Assembly: GCF_014192515.1 (NCBI RefSeq)
Contig: NZ_JACHYB010000001.1
Location: 496,001 to 560,000, forward strand
Direction of reading: 5' to 3'
Source of the DNA: Microbacter margulisiae
Lineage (GTDB): Bacteria > Bacteroidota > Bacteroidia > Bacteroidales > Paludibacteraceae
DNA length: 64,000 bases
Position 1 is the first letter of the stretch. Each line of letters begins with the position of its first letter. The notes under the pieces are model-generated. The model did no database searches. It saw nothing but the letters and a program-made list of their open reading frames with translations, and was not told the DNA's origin. The position numbers were made by a program, and so were the translations under genes. Positions 37,210-44,789 of the stretch are shown piece after piece.

Positions 37210-38853
37210 CTATCTTTTCCGGGCAGTACCGAGGATATAACGGTCGTAAATCCACAATCCAGCTACAGCGACAAAGCCAATAAGGGCAAAAATAATCCAG
37301 ATATTGGCCGGGTGATAGTGTTGCCATAAATATTCCGTTACCTGGTCGTGACTCATGCCGGTGAGTTTACAAAAACGGTTGATGTAATCGTTTTGCGTAA
37401 AGTCGGTGGTTTTCGAGATCGCCGGGATATGAAGCCCACGCCTGGCAGCATCAATCTGCAAAAGGGAGATCTTGTCGCTCATGCTTTGGTAAACCCTTCC
37501 GGAAAGGATTCCGGCAAAGAAATTGCCGATAGCCACAGGCAGGAAGGAATAACCCATGTACATCCCCACTTTTTCGCGAGGGGCAATGATGCCGATATAT
37601 TCTGTGAACTTTGGTGAGGAAGCCATTTCCCCGATGGAGAAAATAAAGATGCCCAGTACCACAAAAGCTACGCTGTGGGTGGCAAAGGCAAGCGCTACCC
37701 CAATGGCGGATACAATAATGCCGCTGATCATGGAGTTGATGGGACGCATCCGCATGACGAAAGAGGAGATCAGAATCTGGAAGAGGATGATAAATCCGGC
37801 ATCAAAGCTTACCACAATTTCTGGCTCTATCACCCTGCGGCCATCATCGGGACCAAAGAACCAGGAGAGCCCCGACCAGATATGTCCGAAGAAATCATAG
37901 AGCGATTGGGTGTTGACCCACTGGTCGATGAAGTTGGGCAGTGTATAAAAGATCTGGTTGAACATGGTCCAGAATCCTACTATAAACACCAGGAAGAGGA
38001 TAAATTTTGAATCGCGGAATATGGTGGTAATGTTGCGGAATATCTTTTTGTTGTCGTCGCCAATGGGTAAGGTGTTGATGAAATCGACAAACTTAAAGCT
38101 GACTCTTTCCTTCAACAGGAAGATCACCAGCGACTCGGCGACGAAGATGGTAAGGAAGATCGTGAAGAAGACGACAAAGATGATGATGGAAGTGATGAGC
38201 GTCCATAAGATGTTCAGGTAATCGAGAATCAGGTATTTTTTCGCTTCTACTTCGGTTTCGCGTTTGGGTTCTTTGTAGAAAAGGAGCACCAGCACCAGGT
38301 TGAGCAAAATGGAGATGGTTGACATGGTGAACACATGATCCCAGGCTACCACCCGCATCTTCGACGACACGATAGGCCCCAGGAAACCGCCTATGTTGAC
38401 CATCATATAGAAAATGCCGAAGCCTATCGAGCTTGTCTCTTCATCCGTGGTCTTGGCTACGGTGGCTGAGACGATGGGCTTAAACATGGCTGCTCCGAGG
38501 GCTACATACAGGAAAGCAAAAAACACATAGCCATAGGTGGTAAACTGTCCCATCATGAAATAGCCTGTAGATAACACGATATAGGCCAGTATCAGCACTT
38601 TTTTGTATCCGAAGCGGTCGGCAATGGCTCCTGTCACAATGGGCAACAGGTACAGGATGGCGGTGACGATGCCCATGATATCCCCCTTTTGTGTCTGGGA
38701 AAAACCCAACGCCCCTGTGTCGGTGGATTGTGTAAGATACAGTGCCAGAACGGCAAATAAACCATACCATGCCCACCTTTCCAGCAACTCCATGGTGTTG
38801 GCAATCCAGAATACTCCGGGAAATTTCTTTAATGCTTTTGAGATTTTGCTCAT
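37210..38853 (-). CDS. POT-family (proton-dependent peptide) transporter
   Basis: A 547-residue major-facilitator protein with about 12-14 spans. The POT signatures are TMELLERWAWYGLFAVLALY in helix 1 (E-x-x-E-R proton-coupling motif), GAIADRFGYKKVLI in the first loop and FGIFYMMVNIGGFLGP in helix 5. ATG at 38853 (MSKISKALKK) is chosen because the promoter box lies just upstream. The family imports di- and tripeptides with protons. A charged insertion follows helix 6. Confidence 0.88.
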   Translation of the reverse strand: MSKISKALKKFPGVFWIANTMELLERWAWYGLFAVLALYLTQSTDTGALGFSQTQKGDIMGIVTAILYLLPIVTGAIADRFGYKKVLILAYIVLSTGYFMMGQFTTYGYVFFAFLYVALGAAMFKPIVSATVAKTTDEETSSIGFGIFYMMVNIGGFLGPIVSSKMRVVAWDHVFTMSTISILLNLVLVLLFYKEPKRETEVEAKKYLILDYLNILWTLITSIIIFVVFFTIFLTIFVAESLVIFLLKERVSFKFVDFINTLPIGDDNKKIFRNITTIFRDSKFILFLVFIVGFWTMFNQIFYTLPNFIDQWVNTQSLYDFFGHIWSGLSWFFGPDDGRRVIEPEIVVSFDAGFIILFQILISSFVMRMRPINSMISGIIVSAIGVALAFATHSVAFVVLGIFIFSIGEMASSPKFTEYIGIIAPREKVGMYMGYSFLPVAIGNFFAGILSGRVYQSMSDKISLLQIDAARRGLHIPAISKTTDFTQNDYINRFCKLTGMSHDQVTEYLWQHYHPANIWIIFALIGFVAVAGLWIYDRYILGTARKR

Positions 38854-38874
38854 GCCTGTTTGTTTTTTGAAGGG

Positions 38875-38907
38875 CAAAGATACAACTTATGTTGAGTTTT
38901 CGGCAAA
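38875..38907 (-). promoter_or_regulatory. Full Bacteroidota promoter (TTTG-N21-TATCTTTG) of the POT transporter
   Basis: On the minus strand TTTG (38904-38907) is followed after 21 bases by TATCTTTG (38875-38882). This is the best match to the -33/-7 consensus in the window and fixes the start at 38853 with a leader of about 15 bases. Confidence 0.8.
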
Positions 38908-39060
38908 CAGGCTATTTTTCAAAGGGGTGAAAAATCAGAAACAGGTATAAATATAGAATATGTTTATCATTTATAAAGAAAAAAGATGTTTAAACCGGAG
39001 ATATATTCATTGTTTCTATGGATTATAAATCATGTGCAATTGGAATGGAATCAGGAAGCG

Positions 39061-39118
39061 CCTGACCTCCCCCGGCCCCTCCAAAGGCGGGGAGAAAATC
39101 TGCCGGATCTTCATTGTC
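39061..39118 (+). repeat. Dispersed repeat A, copy 1 (about 58 bp)
   Basis: It contains CCCCTCCAAAGGCGGGGAG and ATCTGCCGGATCTTCATTGT. An inverted copy with only a few differences is at 57542-57600. Confidence 0.8.
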
Positions 39119-39507
39119 ATGTTTTAAGATGTCACCGCTACGCGGCTATTGTGATGTAATGGATATTGTTTCCTACGAAGATGCCAGAGCTACGCTCCTC
39201 CCGCTACGTCAAATTTATACATCCGACGATCTAGGTCCCTCAATCCTTCAATCTATAGGGGCGTTAGCCCTGTAATCTTCATAGAAAAATGGATTCCAAA
39301 AGAAGAAAGGGGCGTTAGCCCTGCGATCTGTTTTATTCATATGAGCCTGGATTACAAATTATCAGGAATTAAAGATGTCACCGCTACGCTCCTCCCGTCT
39401 TATATTCCATTTCGTCATCAGGGAAAGTCCCTCTACTTTGGAGAGGGATTTAGGGAGAGGCCGGAATGTTCATGGTTACTAAAATATTATTCTCAAGTGT
39501 TATCCTG

Positions 39508-39633
39508 TCCCCTTTCACCAAAGGGGACAGCTCTTGAACATCATGTTTTGGCAACCATGGTAGCCTTTGCTTGCTCTGGCAGATTGTTCTGCCCTTCTGA
39601 TGAAGGGAAGTACCCGAAGGGGGTAGGGTTAGA
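39508..39633 (+). repeat. Dispersed repeat B, copy 1 (about 126 bp)
   Basis: Starts TGTCCCCTTTCACCAAAGGG and ends GGGGGTAGGGTTAG. The same sequence at roughly 80% identity occurs inverted at 43879-44010. Confidence 0.8.
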
Positions 39634-39726
39634 TCTTCCTGTAACTTCCTTAACTTCCTGATTTTCATTATCAATTGTTCTTCATTTGGCTAAAGCCGGA
39701 ATAGGAATTATTCCTGACATCGTAGA

Positions 39727-39757
39727 GACCTCAAAGGTTTTGAAAACCTTTGAGGTC
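39727..39757. repeat. 31-bp perfect hairpin
   Basis: GACCTCAAAGGTTTT-G-AAAACCTTTGAGGTC, a perfect palindrome of a type repeated in Bacteroidales intergenic regions. It lies 50 bases beyond the stop of the minus-strand hypothetical gene and may also terminate it. Confidence 0.75.
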
Positions 39758-39807
39758 TGTAACATAAACATCTCTACAAATGCACCGTCTCCATATACTA
39801 TTGATTT

Positions 39808-40431
39808 TTATCTCGGCATAAATGATACCGGTTCGCTGACCATTCCCCAGCCATGGGTATTACCGCCACTAACCCGGATGTAGATTTCCTCTCCCCTGGT
39901 AAGATTCGCGATTTCTAAATTGTTCAACGAGACATAATCAAGGGTGGTTGTCCAGCTTTTTGAGTCATTAGGAGTAGTGGTGATTTCCACTTTGTAGCGA
40001 TCGGCATTGGTCAGTGACTCTACATAGATCTTAGCGCTACATGCTGTGCTTCCATCTTCCATCCGTCTAATCACAGCCTTGCCCGGAATGCTATGCGGGA
40101 CAGGATCATTGTTGCAGTCAAAGCCTGATAATAGCACTGTCTTTTGATCTCCCTGCGCCACCTTGTTGACGTAAATCATTTCGGTTTTCAGCAGGTTATA
40201 CACAATAATGGCCTGGTTTTTTATGTCCACATTTTTTATTTTACTGCCATCTTTTACCTCTATGCCTGCGTTGAGTTTGTTGGTTTCCGTGTCCAACTCT
40301 TCCAGTGCGGGGTCTGGCGTGGGGAATACGGTTTTGTTGGCTGCCATAGCGGATGACACTTTTCCACTCAATTGGGCTACTGCCAGTGGGTCTTTGCTCT
40401 TCAGATGCAATACTGCATTGTAGTTTTTCAT
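39808..40431 (-). CDS. Fibronectin type III-like hypothetical protein
   Basis: A 207-residue protein starting at ATG 40431. The N-terminal half (KNYNAVLHLKSKDPLAVAQL, then NKTVFPTPDPALEEL) is a helical segment seen in small Bacteroidota proteins. Residues about 120-207 are beta-rich and resemble a fibronectin type III module: AKIYVESLTNADRYKVEITT, then SWTTTLDYVSLNNLEIANL and GEEIYIRVSGGNTHGWG. No signal peptide is evident. Function unknown; family resemblance is by recalled pattern only. Confidence 0.6.
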   Translation of the reverse strand: MKNYNAVLHLKSKDPLAVAQLSGKVSSAMAANKTVFPTPDPALEELDTETNKLNAGIEVKDGSKIKNVDIKNQAIIVYNLLKTEMIYVNKVAQGDQKTVLLSGFDCNNDPVPHSIPGKAVIRRMEDGSTACSAKIYVESLTNADRYKVEITTTPNDSKSWTTTLDYVSLNNLEIANLTRGEEIYIRVSGGNTHGWGMVSEPVSFMPR

Positions 40432-40585
40432 ACGATAACGTTTTTTTTGTTTAACAATAGCGAAATCCACATGGCCGATGATTTTCCCGGACGGGACAAC
40501 GGTACCGTGTTTTCATTCGCCTGAAAATTAATGAGTCGCAAAACTAAGGATTCAAAAGCCCTTGTGCAAATTTTTGAGGGCAAAG

Positions 40586-40613
40586 TTGGTAAAGGATTAT
40601 AATCCTTTACCAA
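40586..40613. repeat. 28-bp perfect palindrome upstream of the fibronectin-like gene
   Basis: TTGGTAAAGGATTA followed by its exact reverse complement. It sits between the gene start at 40431 and the IS256 left end at 40653; operator, terminator or repeat remnant cannot be distinguished. Confidence 0.6.
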
Positions 40614-40652
40614 GTTGTTCAAAAAAACGACTTTTTGACCCGATTTTAACAA

Positions 40653-42102
40653 GGTAGTGTCCAAAAATTTGTGTAAACGCATTCTTATCTCATTTATTAT
40701 TATTTTTTCTTTTCGAATCCCCTCTCAAAATTTTTGAGGGGTTTGAAAAGAAAAAACTTCCGTTTTTATTTTATTCTTAAACTAGTGTCACTAATATTTG
40801 CTCTATCAGGATATAAAATCATAAACTGATTGGCAATCAATGGCCAGTTGGAAACTTTTGCACTCCAAGATATTGAGGCTTGTTGGATCGCCAGATACAC
40901 TGCTTTTTTCATTGCCTGATCATCAGGAAACATCAATTTATTTTTGGTGTATTTGCGTATGCTTCGATTTAGATTTTCAATCACATTAGTGGTATAGATA
41001 ATCTTTCGTATTTCGGCTGGATAGGTAAAATAGGCTGTCAGATTTTCCCAATTTGCAATCCAGGATTTAATGGCATAAGGATATTTCTCTCCCCATTTAG
41101 TTTCCAATTCAGCAAAAGCTTCCCCAGCAGCATCTAAGTTTCGGGCCTGATACACTTGTTGAAGATCATGCATAAAACTCCGTTTTTCCTTTGTCCCAAT
41201 ATAGTTCATCGTGTTTCTTATCTGATGAACAATACATAATTGTGTTACTGTTTCCGGAAACACAGCCTGAATAGCCTGGGTTAGCCCTTTCAGATTATCT
41301 GAACAGGCAATTAAAATATCTTTCACCCCTCGTTTCTTCAAATCATCCAACACGTTCATCCAAAATGAAGCCGATTCAGTTTCATTGATCCACATACTAA
41401 TAACTTCTCTATGTCCATTGGTATTTAAACCGATAATCAGATAAACGCTTTTACTTATTATCTTACCTCCTGAACGAACTTTGATACGAATACCATCTAA
41501 CCAAACAATCAGATAAGTATCATCCAATGGACGGGTTTGCCAGGCTTCTACATCGCTCATTACCTGATCTGTGATATTGGATATGGACGAAGAACTGATA
41601 GTGACACCATAAATGTCTTTTATCTGAGCTTCTATGTCACGAGTCGACATGCCTCGTGCATACAAAGAAATCACAACGCTTTCTATCTTGTCTATTACTT
41701 TTTGACGCTTGGGCAAAACGATGGGATTAAACTCACCCTGACGATCGCGGGGAACCTCTATAATTATTTCTCCACTACTGCTCTTTACTAACTTGCGGGT
41801 TTTTCCATTACGAGAGTTCCCACTGCCATTTCCTTTGACTGAGTGCTTGTCGTAGCCAAGATGTTCGCTCAACTCACTTTCTAACATCTTTTCTACTCCC
41901 CGCTTAAATAGCTTATCCATAAAACCATTTATGTCTTGCATGGTCTTGAAACCCTTGAAAAAATCTGTTGGTAACTGGGAGAAAAGTGCCTCATCTTCTG
42001 CACTCAATTTTGATAATACTGATTTCTGCTTTTTCATGTCCTTTTTTTTCTGTTATAAAAATAAGCATTTATTTCTATTTACACAGTTTTTTGGACGGTC
42101 TC
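40653..42102 (-). mobile_element. IS256-family insertion sequence (copy 2)
   Basis: A 1450-bp element. Ends read GGTAGTGTCCAAAAATTTGT and, inverted, GAGACCGTCCAAAAAACTGT, with the same terminal GGTAG/GAGAC pattern as copy 1. An 8-bp duplication TTTAACAA flanks it at 40645-40652 and 42103-42110. It inserted immediately next to a 21-bp tandem repeat. Confidence 0.92.
40766..42037 (-). CDS. IS256-family transposase
   Basis: A 423-residue mutator-type transposase. ESELSEHLGYDKHSVKGNGS is near residue 55 and VPRDRQGEFNPIVLPKRQK near 95. Catalytic aspartates are in IVWLDGIRIKV and IACSDNLKGL, followed by CIVHQIRNTMNYIG; the Glu is in YTTNVIENLNRSIRKYTKNK. Complete in length and motifs. It belongs to a different IS256 subgroup from the transposase at 13972-15186. 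Confidence 0.93.
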   Translation of the reverse strand: MKKQKSVLSKLSAEDEALFSQLPTDFFKGFKTMQDINGFMDKLFKRGVEKMLESELSEHLGYDKHSVKGNGSGNSRNGKTRKLVKSSSGEIIIEVPRDRQGEFNPIVLPKRQKVIDKIESVVISLYARGMSTRDIEAQIKDIYGVTISSSSISNITDQVMSDVEAWQTRPLDDTYLIVWLDGIRIKVRSGGKIISKSVYLIIGLNTNGHREVISMWINETESASFWMNVLDDLKKRGVKDILIACSDNLKGLTQAIQAVFPETVTQLCIVHQIRNTMNYIGTKEKRSFMHDLQQVYQARNLDAAGEAFAELETKWGEKYPYAIKSWIANWENLTAYFTYPAEIRKIIYTTNVIENLNRSIRKYTKNKLMFPDDQAMKKAVYLAIQQASISWSAKVSNWPLIANQFMILYPDRANISDTSLRIK

Positions 42103-42114
42103 TTTAACAATTTG

Positions 42115-42366
42115 ACCCCGGTATCTTTTTCCTTCACCCCGGAGTTGTCTTCTTTTACCCCGGTATCTTTTTCCTTCACCCCGGAGTTGTCTTCTTTTAC
42201 CCCGGTATCTTTTTCCTTCACCCCGGAGTTGTCTTCTTTTACCCCGGTATCTTTTTCCTTCACCCCGGAGTTGTCTTCCTTCACCCCGGTATCTTTTTCC
42301 TTCACCCCGGTATCTTTTTCTTTTACCCCGGTATCTTCTTCCTTTACCCCGGTATTATCTCCTTAT
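42115..42366. repeat. Minisatellite: 12 tandem copies of a 21-bp unit
   Basis: Twelve consecutive 21-bp units, each beginning ACCCCGG. Two versions alternate over the first eight units (one with TATCTTTTTCCTTC, the other with AGTTGTCTTCTTTT) and the last ones are degenerate. The unit is divisible by three, so the minus strand reads as the heptapeptides VKEKDTG and VKEDNSG and the plus strand as FTPVSFS. Neither strand has a convincing ATG start. It abuts the target duplication of the second IS256 element. The stretch 42367-42578 has nothing recognisable. Confidence 0.95.
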
Positions 42367-42578
42367 TACCCGGGCCTGCTTAACAAACCGGGTCTATTCC
42401 GCAACGAAAAACAGGCAATCACGGGATTGAAAAGCGATTCAGGATGTGATGATGTGAAAAACCGGCGACGGGAAATGCCGAAAGAGTGTGGAGCCGGGAA
42501 AATACAGGGCATTGTGCAACCGAAGGAAATTGGAGTTTCCCATAAAACAGGAAGATATCTCTATCCCGGTGCTGTTAT

Positions 42579-43733
42579 CTACCGGATGGGGGCTCCTGTG
42601 CTTCTGCCCATCCTTTTCTCCTGTTTCAGTTCGTCCTGGTAATCGGAAGGGCTTTTGCCATAGCGTTTCTTAAAAGCAGAATAGAAATTGACTCTTGTAC
42701 GGAATCCGCTTTGCAATCCGATGGCTTCGATGGTCATCCTGTCGGCTTGGTCGCTTTCAAGCAGTTCGCAGGCATGCAGGCAGCGGTATTCGTTGATGAA
42801 ATCGGAAAAGTTTTTGCCACAGTGCACATTGACCACGTGGGAGAGATGATGTTGCGGGATATTGGTTTGAATGGCGGCGGCTTCCAGCGTGCATTCGGGG
42901 TTCAGGTATATCCTGGTGTCAGACAGGATTTCATGCAGCCGCTGTATGTAGTCGTCCACCAGTTGCTCGTCCAGTTTTATTTGCCGTTCCGGTTCGGACA
43001 GGATCTCTACCGCGGCCTGCATTGAAAGTCCGGTGCTAAAGATGGATTGCAGGAAGATGTATCCTGCCAGCAGGCCAATGACAGAGGTACCCACCACAAG
43101 CTCCATCCCGTTGCAGTCGTCTGCCATGCAAAGCGGCAGGTGGAGCAGGACACCTGCCATCGCGATGAGGAGGGCATAGCAGAGCCAGCGGATATTCGCC
43201 CGGCACCCCTTGGACTCAAGCAGGTAACCGGACTCCCGTTGCTGGTACACTTTCAGGAAAGAGACCATCAGGTAGGGCATCAACTGGAGGTAGAAAAGAT
43301 AGTCGAGCAGGTTTTCCATCCAGCGCCGCGGGTCGGAAGCATCGAGCAACACGCCCGTGCGTTGCTTCAACGGCAGCGAGATGAAATAGCCCACATAGGC
43401 CAGCGCAGGCAGAGCCGGGAGGGCATGCCTGGCAAACTGCCGGGCCGTGATGCGGCGTAAAGGATCGAACAACAGCAACACATAAAAATAGAGCAACGGC
43501 CCGATGAACATCACCAGCACCTGGTCGAGGGGAAGATAGCACGGGAGCAGGAAGTCCATCTTCCGGCCGTATATATAATAAAGGAGTAGCATCCACAGGC
43601 TGAGTGCCGCCAACAGCAGGAAGATCCCTGACAACATCCGGTTTGCCCTCCGGATAGATGATGGCCTCGCCCACAGCAGCAGGGCAAAGAGAACCAGCAG
43701 GAATCCGGACAAAAGGGAAAAGGCGGTGAACAT
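42579..43733 (-). CDS. Membrane-anchored AraC-family transcriptional regulator
   Basis: A 384-residue protein starting at ATG 43733. The N-terminal half has about six to seven hydrophobic spans (FSLLSGFLLVLFALLLWARP, then LLAALSLWMLLLYYIYG). The C-terminal 100 residues are an AraC/XylS DNA-binding domain with two helix-turn-helix motifs (TLEAAAIQTNIPQHHLSHVV and IEAIGLQSGFRTRVNFYSAF, then KKRYGKSPSDYQ). This fusion is frequent in Bacteroidota and probably couples a membrane signal to transcription. The gene is markedly GC-richer than its neighbours, suggesting separate ancestry. Confidence 0.82.
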   Translation of the reverse strand: MFTAFSLLSGFLLVLFALLLWARPSSIRRANRMLSGIFLLLAALSLWMLLLYYIYGRKMDFLLPCYLPLDQVLVMFIGPLLYFYVLLLFDPLRRITARQFARHALPALPALAYVGYFISLPLKQRTGVLLDASDPRRWMENLLDYLFYLQLMPYLMVSFLKVYQQRESGYLLESKGCRANIRWLCYALLIAMAGVLLHLPLCMADDCNGMELVVGTSVIGLLAGYIFLQSIFSTGLSMQAAVEILSEPERQIKLDEQLVDDYIQRLHEILSDTRIYLNPECTLEAAAIQTNIPQHHLSHVVNVHCGKNFSDFINEYRCLHACELLESDQADRMTIEAIGLQSGFRTRVNFYSAFKKRYGKSPSDYQDELKQEKRMGRSTGAPIR

Positions 43734-43878
43734 GAATAAATGAGTAATGGACAATGAAAATTTGAAGAGAACCCAGGTAGTTTCGTAGCTGGCAGACAGA
43801 AATCAAATAACAGAACGATGGAATAGCAGATTGACATTCGACCTGTTGCTGCTTCTTTCCTTCAATCCTTTTAATGCC

Positions 43879-44010
43879 TAACCCTACCACCCAGGGGTAC
43901 TTCCCTTCATCAGAAGGGCAAAACAATCTGACGATCAGGAAAAAGCTGCCATAGTTGCCAAAACATGATGCTCACGTGTTGTCCCTTTTGGTGAAAGGGG
44001 ACGAGCGAAG
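43879..44010 (-). repeat. Dispersed repeat B, copy 2 (inverted)
   Basis: Contains CTACCACCCAGGGGTACTTC and GTCCCTTTTGGTGAAAGGGG; it is the reverse complement of 39508-39633 at roughly 80% identity. The pair encloses the second IS256 element, the minisatellite and the AraC-type gene. Confidence 0.8.
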
Positions 44011-44179
44011 CGGGCGGGGTTGGGAATGCAAATTCTTCATCATAAATTAAGCCTGTTAAATATTTCGACACAAAACTAAGGAAAGAAATTGGTGTTGCCA
44101 ACATTTTGTATCAAATATTTCACAGAATAATCATTTAGTGTAAAGATTGACGAAGATTATATATGCAAATAAGAACAAT

Positions 44180-44350
44180 ATGAAGCTATTTTGTATTTTA
44201 CTTTTTGTTGCCTGCGTGCAGGCAGCGGACACCTGCACAGGGAAAACATCCCTCTTTTCATGCTCTTTACAGCACAACACCCCGGCTCCTCTTATTGTAC
44301 TCCCTTATACCCATCCGCTCCCATTATATCAAATGTTGATAACTGATTGA
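44180..44350 (+). CDS. Possible small secreted peptide (hypothetical)
   Basis: A 56-codon frame starting ATG at 44180. The first 17 residues (MKLFCILLFVACVQAAD) look like a signal peptide, with four Cys in the chain. No ribosome-binding site or homologue is recognised, and the rest (PAPLIVLPYTHPLPLYQM) is not typical of a folded protein. It could be chance. The surrounding 43734-44179 and 44351-44628 hold no other gene. Confidence 0.25.
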   Translation: MKLFCILLFVACVQAADTCTGKTSLFSCSLQHNTPAPLIVLPYTHPLPLYQMLITD

Positions 44351-44630
44351 TATTTTTTGCTGTTAGATTAAAAATAATTGTTTACATTTGAAGCGGACAT
44401 TGGAAAAAGAGGAAAATAAGTTATCATTACGATTTATATGCCTAATGTTGGGCTAACGGAAAGGGAAAGAAAGCGTAATTTGAAAGCTATTCCTGTTCAG
44501 CACCGGATGAAAAGGTTTATATTATAATGGAGGAGTGCTTTTTGATTGCAAATCGGATAGGATGAAAAAGATCTTCATTGCATAGAAAGTTTACCTGGAC
44601 ATTCGGGTAGCAGACGACTAAGATATATTG

Positions 44631-44765
44631 CGCATATTACAACAAAAGGATATACGCCATAAACAGAAATACCAGATAGATATAATGAGCTTAATTACAG
44701 CGAATGTAGCAAACTTATAAGACAAATGTATGCGCCATAGCATGGCGTATATACAGATGTTATGC
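44631..44765 (+). other. attC-like site 0 (upstream boundary of cassette 1)
   Basis: The core GTTATGC is at 44759-44765. Inner arms TATACGCCAT (44651) and ATGGCGTATA (44742) are exact inverted repeats, and the outer GCATATTAC (44632) is a degenerate inverse core. The preceding cassette cannot be recognised. Confidence 0.55.
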
Positions 44766-44789
44766 CCAAGCTTAAAAAAAATACAGAAC

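Larger units (their letters stand above)
38950..39807. other. Repeat-rich intergenic region without genes
   Basis: No supported gene. It contains two GGGGCGTTAGCCCTG copies (39257, 39310), two copies of AAGATGTCACCGCTACGC (39125, 39372), and a palindromic CCCTCTACTTTGGAGAGGG. It also holds two dispersed repeats that recur inverted elsewhere in the window and a 31-bp hairpin at 39727. This is typical Bacteroidales intergenic repeat debris. Confidence 0.7.

Noticed and set aside
40428..40682. 84-codon minus-strand frame reaching into the second IS256 element
   Set aside because: It contains the IS end and target duplication and a palindrome; no homology or start signal is visible.
42075..42305. 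Minus-strand frame of 76 codons made of VKEKDTG/VKEDNSG repeats, and a plus-strand frame of FTPVSFS repeats
   Set aside because: Neither has a convincing start (the minus frame has two stop codons just upstream and only a GTG; the plus frame starts inside the IS). They follow from a 21-bp tandem repeat with no stops, so the region is listed as a repeat.
42115..42366. CRISPR array
   Set aside because: The units are directly adjacent 21-mers with no unique spacers and no cas genes nearby.
43216..43926. 236-codon frame overlapping the AraC-type gene in another frame
   Set aside because: High-GC shadow frame; the AraC frame has clear helix-turn-helix motifs and membrane spans.
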